DNA of 64,000 bases, from assembly GCA_963675575.1 (NCBI GenBank), contig OY776378.1:434001-498000 (forward strand), read 5' to 3'. Below, in pieces: positions 7,992 to 15,900 of the stretch; position 1 is the stretch's first letter, and each line of letters begins with the position of its first letter. This DNA comes from JAGLOK01 sp963675575. Its GTDB lineage: Bacteria > Bacillota > Clostridia > Christensenellales > UMGS416. Made by a program: the position numbers and the translations under genes. The notes below the pieces were generated by a model. The model worked only from the letters and a program-made list of their open reading frames with translations, was not told where the DNA came from and did not search any database.

Positions 7992-9053
7992 ATGAAAAAA
8001 ACTATTATATTAATACTCGCTATACTTTTAGCCATTATGTCTTTGTCGAGCTGTACTGTAGCATCTAAAGTCGCAGAAAAAACACCGACTGAAGCACCGA
8101 CCGCAACACCTACCCAAGCGCCTACTCCGATTCCCACCGCAACACCTGAGCCGCCGTATATCAGTACCATTGAAAATATGAGCAACGAAGAATTGATGAT
8201 TGAAGCATACAATGTAACTCATGATTATGGGATACTTCGTGTTATTGCTTTAAAAATGAATTCCGGGGAGATTAATGAAGAAACTTTTTTAAAAACAGCG
8301 GACTTTACAAAAGATGTTGAGGCATATATTGATTTGTTTTTTGTGAATGACGAAATGTATACAGGAAAGGTCGGGGAAAATATAATTGATATTTCCTATC
8401 AGCAAAATTTTAATTATTATAAGGTTTGGTTTGAACTAGGAAGAATTGAAAAAATGACTTTGGGATTGACCGATAAAGATACGGCAAGTCTAAGTAAATA
8501 TGCGAAGGATTCTGATTATTTATATAGTGAAGCTTCTTTTTTTAAAAACAAGGGATTTGGAGTGCTAGATGAAAGCTATCTGTCGGCAATATTTATCAAT
8601 CTTTCTAATATATATGAAGGGAAGGTAAAACCTTTACCAATTTGTGCCTTTGAAGGGAGGTTGTTTCCAAAGTTTGACGAAGAAGGGTTTGAAGTGTCTA
8701 AAGAAGGCCTGGCTTATGTCGAATATCTTAGGGAGACAATCGAAGACATTTGTTTTAATCAAGAGTATGATGACGAGGAAAGAGTTCAAAATATTTTAGA
8801 CAAAATATATAACAATAAAGATTTATTGGATATAGAGAAGATTACATGTTTAGGTAATATATTTTTCTATTTAAAGACGCAAGGAAAAGAACTTGCTACT
8901 TTTCAAGAAATTCAAGTTGACGGTCAGACTCTGATGGACCGAGTGAATGGTTTAAGTGTTGCGGGGCTTGATGGTATTGATTTTACTGATCCACAGATTA
9001 GAAACCAACAGGCGATTGACTACACCGGGAGAAATAATATACCCGACAATTAA
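7992..9053 (+). CDS. Lipoprotein with Pro/Thr linker, paralog 1
   Basis: A 353-residue predicted lipoprotein of unknown function. It has a signal peptide with lipobox LSSC (Cys 21), then a PT/PA-rich linker of about 25 residues (TEAPTATPTQAPTPIPT) that probably spans the wall, then a conserved block starting PPYISTIENMSNEELM and an all-new globular domain. A C-terminal block with FEGRLFPKFDEEGFEVSKEGLAY and NNKDLLDIEKITCLGNIF is shared by all four tandem genes. It is nearly identical to the gene at 10220 except for short variable patches. No enzyme motif is recognised. The four genes lie head to tail with 8-22 base gaps and look like one operon. Confidence 0.75.
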   Translation: MKKTIILILAILLAIMSLSSCTVASKVAEKTPTEAPTATPTQAPTPIPTATPEPPYISTIENMSNEELMIEAYNVTHDYGILRVIALKMNSGEINEETFLKTADFTKDVEAYIDLFFVNDEMYTGKVGENIIDISYQQNFNYYKVWFELGRIEKMTLGLTDKDTASLSKYAKDSDYLYSEASFFKNKGFGVLDESYLSAIFINLSNIYEGKVKPLPICAFEGRLFPKFDEEGFEVSKEGLAYVEYLRETIEDICFNQEYDDEERVQNILDKIYNNKDLLDIEKITCLGNIFFYLKTQGKELATFQEIQVDGQTLMDRVNGLSVAGLDGIDFTDPQIRNQQAIDYTGRNNIPDN

Positions 9054-9074
9054 ACAAAGCATCGGAGAAGATTA

Positions 9075-10211
9075 ATGAAAAAAGCAATCATTTTTATACT
9101 AACCTTAATAATCACAGCGCTGCTTACCGCGTGCTCTTTTGCGCCCATCGACAAAACCAGTTCGGAGCCAACAGCCCAGCCTACGGCGTCGCCCACGCAA
9201 GTACTAACTGCAATGCCGACTGAAGTACCCACTCCGACTCCCACCGCAACACCCGAGCCGCCGTATATCAGCACCATTGAAAATATGAGCAATGTAGAAC
9301 TGATAATGGAACTATTTAATGTAAGTTATGATTTACATCTTAATCAAATTATTATGAGAGAATTTTCGAACGGAAATATTTCAGAAGAAAAATTATACGA
9401 TACAATGGATTACTATAAAGATTGGGAAGATGCAAAAGACCCATATGCCATGTTTTTAGAAACAGATCCCGAGCATGGATATTCTCATGAATATGTAAGA
9501 GGTGCAATAGGAAAAGCAGTAGGATTTATGTTTTACAATGATTATGAACATTATAAAATTACTAATTTGGTTTCACGCGTATTTTATATTGAGACAGCCT
9601 TTGGAAAAAGCTATGGTGACTCTCATGATACTAGATTTGTTTTAAACCTTGAAAAAACAGGAAAGTTTGACTATACCGAGGGCTCTGGTTTATTTGAGGA
9701 AGAATGGAATGCTAGAGACAAAGGCATGATGAGGGGTTTAAATCTGCGAACGAGAGACATTTATGAAAATGGACCCACCGGACTTTATTTAGGGGCTTTT
9801 GAAGGAAGAATCTTTAGCAAGTTAGATTTAACCGAATTTGAAATAGATAAAGAAGGAATGGCGTTTGTTAAGTATATGATTGATTATATACAGGATATTG
9901 CTTATTATGGAGATTATACAGATGAAGAAGTGGCACAAATGGCCTATGATAATATTTACAATAATGATGATCTATTGGATGTCGAAAAAATTGCTTGTTT
10001 GAGTAATGTTTATAATAATCTAGATGCAAAAATACCAGGAAGAGGGGAAAAGGTATTCAATGATATCTTACTTGATGGAGAACCTTTGCTTGATTATGTT
10101 TTCAAAATGAAGCTTGATCGAGCACAAGAATTAACCGGTGACGCTTATAATGAGATATTTGATCAAAGTTTGATTGATTATACAAATAGAAATACTATAC
10201 CTGAAAATTAG
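9075..10211 (+). CDS. Lipoprotein with Pro/Thr linker, paralog 2
   Basis: A 378-residue predicted lipoprotein, lipobox LTAC (Cys 20), with a longer Pro/Thr linker and the common ISTIENMSN block. Its upstream leader, signal peptide and linker DNA (about 9057-9290) are almost identical to those of the gene at 11312, while the middle of the mature domain (about residues 75-250) is unlike any of the other three. The C-terminal AFEGRIFSKLDLTEFEIDKEGM and LTGDAYNEIFDQSLIDYTNRN blocks are shared with paralog 4. The ribosome binding site is CGGAGAAGATTA. Function unknown; the pattern of constant ends and variable centre suggests a surface-exposed variable domain. Confidence 0.75.
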   Translation: MKKAIIFILTLIITALLTACSFAPIDKTSSEPTAQPTASPTQVLTAMPTEVPTPTPTATPEPPYISTIENMSNVELIMELFNVSYDLHLNQIIMREFSNGNISEEKLYDTMDYYKDWEDAKDPYAMFLETDPEHGYSHEYVRGAIGKAVGFMFYNDYEHYKITNLVSRVFYIETAFGKSYGDSHDTRFVLNLEKTGKFDYTEGSGLFEEEWNARDKGMMRGLNLRTRDIYENGPTGLYLGAFEGRIFSKLDLTEFEIDKEGMAFVKYMIDYIQDIAYYGDYTDEEVAQMAYDNIYNNDDLLDVEKIACLSNVYNNLDAKIPGRGEKVFNDILLDGEPLLDYVFKMKLDRAQELTGDAYNEIFDQSLIDYTNRNTIPEN

Positions 10212-10219
10212 GAGATAGC

Positions 10220-11290
10220 ATGAAAAAAACAATTACAATTACATTAACCATAATATTAATAATAGCACTGCTTTCCAGTTGCACACCTGCACCACAATCA
10301 GCAGACCAAGCAACCGCAGAGCCAACAGCCCAGCCTACGGCGTCGCCCACGCAAGCACCAACTGCAGTGCCCACACCCGAGCCGCCGTATATCAGCACCA
10401 TTGAAAATATGAGCAACGAAGAATTGATGATTGAAGCATACAATGTAACTCATGATTATGAGATACTTCGTGTTATTGCTTTAAAAATGAATTCCGGGGA
10501 GATTAATGAAGAAACTTTTTTAAAAACAGCGGACTTTACAAAAGAGGTTGTTTTTAAAAAAGAAATTGATTTGTTTTTTGTTAATGACGAAATTTATAGA
10601 GGAGATGTCGGGGAAAGTTTTATTAATATTTTCTATAAGCAAAATTTTAATTATTATAAGGTTTGGTTTGAACTAGGAAGAATTGAAAAAATGACTTTGG
10701 GATTGACTGATAAAGATATGGCAAGTCTAAGTAAATATGCGAAGGATTCTGATTATTTATTTAGTGACGCTTCTTTTTTTCTAAACAAGGGATTTGGAGT
10801 AATGGATGAAACCGATATGTCGGCAATATCTTTCAATCTTTCTAATATATATGAAGGGAAGGTAAAACCTTTACCAATTTGTGCCTTTGAAGGGAGGTTG
10901 TTTCCGAAGTTTGACGAAGAAGGGTTTGAAGTGTCTAAAGAAGGCCTGGCTTATGTCGAATATCTTAGGGAGACAATCGAAGACATTTGTTTTAATCAAG
11001 AGTATGATGATGAGGAAAGAGTTCAAAATATTTTAGACAAAATATATAACAATAAAGATTTATTGGATATAGAGAAGATTACATGTTTAGGTAATATATT
11101 TTTCTATTTAAAGACGCAAGGAAAAGAACTTGCTACTTTTCAAGAAATTCAAATTGACGGTCAGACTCTGATGGACCGAGTAAATGGTTTAAGTGTTGCA
11201 GGGCTTGATGGTATTGATTTTACTGATCCTCAAATTAGAAACCAACAGGCGATTGACTACACCGGGAGAAATAATATACCCGACAATTAA
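10220..11290 (+). CDS. Lipoprotein with Pro/Thr linker, paralog 3
   Basis: A 356-residue predicted lipoprotein, lipobox LSSC (Cys 21). It has its own signal sequence but a linker related to paralogs 2 and 4. From the ISTIENMSN block onward it is a near copy of paralog 1, with clustered differences around the segment after ADFTKEV (an insertion of VFKKE) and around LNKGFGVMDETDM. The start is ATG 10220, after GGAGATAGC and 8 bases downstream of paralog 2. Function is unknown. The combination of one gene's N-terminus with another's body points to recombination between neighbours. Confidence 0.75.
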   Translation: MKKTITITLTIILIIALLSSCTPAPQSADQATAEPTAQPTASPTQAPTAVPTPEPPYISTIENMSNEELMIEAYNVTHDYEILRVIALKMNSGEINEETFLKTADFTKEVVFKKEIDLFFVNDEIYRGDVGESFINIFYKQNFNYYKVWFELGRIEKMTLGLTDKDMASLSKYAKDSDYLFSDASFFLNKGFGVMDETDMSAISFNLSNIYEGKVKPLPICAFEGRLFPKFDEEGFEVSKEGLAYVEYLRETIEDICFNQEYDDEERVQNILDKIYNNKDLLDIEKITCLGNIFFYLKTQGKELATFQEIQIDGQTLMDRVNGLSVAGLDGIDFTDPQIRNQQAIDYTGRNNIPDN

Positions 11291-11311
11291 ACAAAGCATC
11301 GGAGAAGATTA

Positions 11312-12445
11312 ATGAAAAAAGCAATCATTTTTATACTAACCTTAATAATCACAGCGCTGCTTACCGCGTGCTCTTTTGCGCCCATCGACAAAACCAGTTC
11401 GGAGCCAACAGCCCAGCCTACGGCGTCGCCCACGCAAGTACTAACTGCAATGCCGACTGAAGTACCCACTCCGACTCCCACCGCAACACCCGAGCCGCCG
11501 TATATCAGCACCATTGAAAATATGAGCAACGAAAAATTGATGATTGAATTATACAATATAAGCCATGATGCATTGTATGTTGGGGTTATGGTCAATGATT
11601 GGTATTTAAATAAAATCGATCATAATTTATTTGAAGAGAAATGTGATTTTGCATTGCCTACAAAGGATAGTAGTACTTTCGAGTATAATATTCTCCCCCC
11701 TGACGAAGTTACTAGTAATTATCAACTTCATACATCCGTTGGTGAAAAAAGCAGGCTTGTTTTAATTCCTTTTTTTGAAAAGAATAATCACTATATTAAT
11801 GCAAATGAAGTAACTAGGGCATTTTATATAAAAAAAGAATTTGGTGATTCAGAAGGCCGGTCTTTTGTTTCTAAAATGGCTAGAGAAAATCATCCTTTTG
11901 AATATAATGAAGGAGCTTGTCTTTTTGATATGGAGTGGAATTATATTGAAACAACAAGAGACGATTTTATCGATAGCTATATTCGTTGTTACAGCGACGA
12001 AGAAAAAGATAGAATAGAACTACAATTACCAGCCTTCGAAGGAAGAATATTTAGTGAATTGACCGATGATACTGCGGTCATAGATCCGGAAGGGATGGCT
12101 TATTACAAATATATATTAGATAGTATTTATGATATTGCTTACTATGGAGGGTATTCAGATGAAGAAGTCCTTCAAATGACTTATGATACCATTGCTAATA
12201 ATGAAGATTTATTAGACGTTGAAAAAAATGCTTCGTTAAGTTGTATTTATAGTAATCTAGAAGCCAAAAAGGCAGGACGTGGAGATAAAATCTTTAATGA
12301 TATGTCTATTGAAGGGAAAACTTTGATGGAACAAGTTAATGATATGAAGGTTACATCTTTTGAAGAATTAACCGGTGATGCTTATAATGCAATATTTGAT
12401 CAAAGCCAAATTGATTATACAAACCGAAACACCATACCGAATTAA
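11312..12445 (+). CDS. Lipoprotein with Pro/Thr linker, paralog 4
   Basis: A 377-residue predicted lipoprotein. The first 75 residues (signal peptide, LTAC lipobox, linker, ISTIENMSN block) match paralog 2 nearly base for base. The centre (residues about 80-235, with LYVGVMVNDWYLNKIDH) is unique. The C-terminal half resembles paralog 2 (AFEGRIFSELTDD, YGGYSDEEVLQMTYDTIANN, IDYTNRN). Just after its stop, GGGGAAAC-ATG-AAGAAACTT-TAG at 12454-12468 looks like the cut-off start of a fifth gene. Confidence 0.75.
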   Translation: MKKAIIFILTLIITALLTACSFAPIDKTSSEPTAQPTASPTQVLTAMPTEVPTPTPTATPEPPYISTIENMSNEKLMIELYNISHDALYVGVMVNDWYLNKIDHNLFEEKCDFALPTKDSSTFEYNILPPDEVTSNYQLHTSVGEKSRLVLIPFFEKNNHYINANEVTRAFYIKKEFGDSEGRSFVSKMARENHPFEYNEGACLFDMEWNYIETTRDDFIDSYIRCYSDEEKDRIELQLPAFEGRIFSELTDDTAVIDPEGMAYYKYILDSIYDIAYYGGYSDEEVLQMTYDTIANNEDLLDVEKNASLSCIYSNLEAKKAGRGDKIFNDMSIEGKTLMEQVNDMKVTSFEELTGDAYNAIFDQSQIDYTNRNTIPN

Positions 12446-12652
12446 GGGGAAACATGAAGAAACTTTAGATAGCTTACACGATGCAAGAACATAAATGTTA
12501 TATTAACCGTGCCTAGACAGTTTTTATACCAAAAACAATTAAAAGCGAGTTAATGCCATGACAGTATTAATTACAATTTAATAAAGAAACATAACAAATG
12601 TAGGAAGTAAAAGAATTAAATTTACTATGTAATCAATATTATCATATATCAG
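12446..12652. other. Intergenic region with abortive lipoprotein start
   Basis: The bases after paralog 4 include a ribosome binding site and ATG at 12454 followed by AAGAAACTT and a stop. This has the shape of the MKK start of the four upstream genes, so it may be the remnant of a fifth copy. The remaining bases show nothing I recognise. Confidence 0.35.
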
Positions 12653-12696
12653 AAGCATCCGATAAAGATGCTTTTTTTTTTATACTCAAAATCGGA
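12653..12696 (+). promoter_or_regulatory. Terminator-like hairpin leader 2 (TTTTATACTCAAAAT tail)
   Basis: AAGCATC (12653-12659) and GATGCTT (12667-12673) form a 7-bp stem followed by ten or more T. The conserved tail TTTTATACTCAAAATC then runs straight into the ribosome binding site AAAGGAG of the next gene. There is no room for a promoter between the T-run and the start codon, so downstream transcription must pass through this terminator. That is the layout of an attenuator. Confidence 0.7.
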
Positions 12697-12706
12697 AAGG
12701 AGCACT

Positions 12707-12892
12707 ATGAAATTAACATTAGATAAATTCCATGGATTATCGAATATAAAAGATACAAAAATAGGATACGAAGAAGACGATTGTTGCTTCGGCTGTCCAT
12801 ATAAGTGCTGCCCAAGCAGACCAACAAAAGCAAATAAAGCAAGCCGCCCGCCAAGTTGCGCATGGAACTTTTATTTGAATTCAATAAAATAA
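12707..12892 (+). CDS. Small Cys-rich protein
   Basis: A 61-residue protein with six cysteines, clustered in DDCCFGCPYKCCPSR with one more in SCAW, so probably a metal-binding or disulphide-rich peptide. I do not recognise a named family. It is the first gene after the attenuator-like leader and lies 12 bases before the large helicase gene, so it is probably co-transcribed with the conjugation genes. The ATG at 12707 was chosen because AAAGGAGCACT stands directly upstream; the longer frame from 12668 begins inside the terminator hairpin. Confidence 0.7.
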   Translation: MKLTLDKFHGLSNIKDTKIGYEEDDCCFGCPYKCCPSRPTKANKASRPPSCAWNFYLNSIK

Positions 12893-12904
12893 GGAGGAGA
12901 TGAA

Positions 12905-15900
12905 ATGGCAGGCAGAAGGTATTATGAAACTACAAAGCTTATTGATGACACATTATCATTAATCCAAACAAACAGAATAGAACTTACAAAGTTCTTAACA
13001 TTTTCTTCAAGCCATTATAAGTACTCCTTTGAAGATGTTTTGCTCATTTATGCACAACGTCCAAATGCAACAGCAGTTACCGATATGCGCACATGGAACA
13101 ATGCGCTGGGTCGTAGAATTAAACGAGGTACTAAAAGTATAGCAGTACTTGATAATGCAAGTGAAACAGGCCTTAAATATCTCTTTGATGTGGCAGATAC
13201 CTATGGACAAGTACCGCCTCAGCATTGGCAATTGGAAAATCATCATGAATCCGAAATAAAACAAGTTTTTCTTGAGGGATTTGAAAATAAAACAGCTCTA
13301 AATTTGAATGAGTCAAACTTAAATACTATTATTGATATGAAGATACGTAATGATTGTACAGATTACATGAATGATATCCAGTATGATATTGAAGATTCAT
13401 ACATGGAAGAACTGGATCAACGTAATGTAGAGATAAGATTCATAAGTACAATCATGGACTGTGTTGGACATATAGTAAGCAAAAGAACCGGTCTTGATAT
13501 AGGCGGTGAATACAACAACGAATTAGCGTTTTCGGCGATATGGGAGTTTAATACTACACCACTCAAATTAAGACTATATAATGCAATCAATAAAATTTCA
13601 AAAGATATTTTATCAATAATAGAATTATCGGTAAAAAAGCAGAATAAACAAAGATTAGTAGATGAAAGGAGTAATACCAATGAATATGAATTACACTCAG
13701 AGAGACGGGATTCAATATCCAAAATTGCGAGTCAGCAAGAAGTTCAAGCCGATAACTCAAATGGGCAAGTACGGCAGGATGGCACTGAAATACCTGGAGG
13801 AAGCGAAACCCAACAGAGCACTGGAGATGAAACTGAACGGCTCTTTGATGGAAACGTTCCACAAGGTGGACGACGAAGCGAACGAGATGATGATATCTCT
13901 TCAGAAACAACTATTAGAAAAAAATCCAATACCCAACCAGAACGATTACATGGGAGCAGTGAAACATCGGAATATGATACGGACCCAAGCAGAGGAGATA
14001 GTTCTGGATCAAATAGTATACCAGATGAGATAAATGCGAAAAACATAGGCAACGAAGAAGGAGTAGAGAAATCTGCTCCTTCTTTGTTACCCAGTGATAT
14101 TTATGACCCTTATGAAAAAGAACTATATATTGCACAGCTTGCAGCAGATTACGAAAAAGAAGATCTAGAGCAGGCTATATTACATGGCAGCGGCTTTGAA
14201 GGTGGCAAACAAAGGATAATAGATTTCTTTTCAAAAGAACATTCACAGAATGAAAAGATAATCTTTCTTAAGAAAGAATATGGAATAGGTGGATGGACAG
14301 CAATATTTGAAGGTGACCGGCATGGATTTGTTAATCATGATGGCAAAGGCTTGGAAGTTGAGAACTGGGGAATAGGGAAGGCTTCAATTCATCTTACATG
14401 GTCAAAGGTAGCAACAAAAATTGATGAGCTAATTGAGAACGGTAAATATCATGAAAGACGTTATCCAAATGAAAAATTGTTAATAAAACATAAAAATATA
14501 ACAGAACAAATTTCATTATTGAATGACAACATTGAATCAGATGATAAACCGATATTAAAGGATTACGGATATAAATGGGATGGCATGACGATGCTTGAAA
14601 ACAATCAAGCACTTGAAGTGTTTGATGAGGGCATACCAATCTACTTACTTCATGAAGATGATACGGAATCTTTAGTTGAAAAAAGAGAAGATCTCCAAGC
14701 ACATTTGGATAATGGCGGATTGGTCGGTATAGAAAATGATGCACTCGAAAATCTAAAAACTTTTGATACTGCTGACGAATCTATCACTCAATCCCAGAAA
14801 GATAGAACCCAATATGAAGCAATATTCAATTCAATCTTAAAACAAGGCAATATTACTAAAAACGGTAAACATAAAATTGCAGAATGCTTCTATAAAAATT
14901 TAAATGAAGAAGAATTAATAACTGAACTTAAAGAAGTATACGGTGATCTATATAGCCAAATCGATATTGACGATAAAATCATCCATTGGCATATAGGAAG
15001 TAACGGTTATCGCATATTCGTCAATGGATTTGATAATCCTGTAATTGACTATTCATGGGATGAAATTGTTCCAAGATTAGATAAGTTAATTAAAAATGGT
15101 GAATATCAAGATAAAAACATAGAAGTTTCTCGGGATTATATTGATATAATATCAAACCAAAATGCAGGAAAAGAAACACTTGAAGATAAAACTGAATTAA
15201 TCAGCTTCACAATAGACTCTGACTTTGAAATTCCAAACGGTCAGAAGACAAGATTTGGTCTGAATGTAAATGCAATAAAATTACTAAAAGATATAGAGAG
15301 TGAAGACAGACTTGCTACTTCTGATGAACAGGAAATACTATCCCGATATGCCGGCTGGGGCGGAATACCCAATGTATTTAATAGTAATAAAGCTGATTGG
15401 ACACATGAGTACCAGGAACTTATAGCGATTCTTAATGAAGATGAATATAATGCTGCAAGAGCATCAACGCTCAATGCTCATTACACAGATCCTATTGTAA
15501 TTAGAAGCATATATCAAGCACTTAACAATTTCGGCTTTAAAGGCGGAAACATCTTAGAGCCTGCAATGGGTACAGGCAATTTCTTTGGCTGTATGCCGGA
15601 AGATATGCGAACAAGCAGTAAACTTACCGGAGTAGAACTTGACAGTATAACAGGACGGATAGCTAAACAATTGTATCAATCTGCAGATATCCATGTAATG
15701 GGCTTTGAGAAAACCAACATTCCAGATAATGCTTATGATGTAGTGATCGGTAATGTGCCCTTTGGTGCATATAAAGTATCAGACAGTAAATATGATAAGC
15801 ATAACTTTATGATACATGATTACTTTATCGCTAAATCAATTGATAAAGTAAGACCAAAAGGTATCGTTGCTGTAATTACATCAAAAGGCACAATGGATAA

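Noticed and set aside
8088..8150. Short repeated CCGACYGCAACACCT-like units that could suggest a repeat array
   Set aside because: They encode the Pro/Thr linker; the units are too short and irregular for a CRISPR array, and no cas genes are present.
8028..8222. Minus-strand Gly/Val-rich open frames over the lipoprotein N-termini (also 9050, 10195, 11287)
   Set aside because: They are the complement of the Pro/Thr-rich linkers and have no independent coding signals.
13662..13910. Minus-strand open frames over the helicase linker (13587-13910, 13744-14052)
   Set aside because: Unlike the plus-strand tnpV frame they have no family resemblance and no ribosome binding site.
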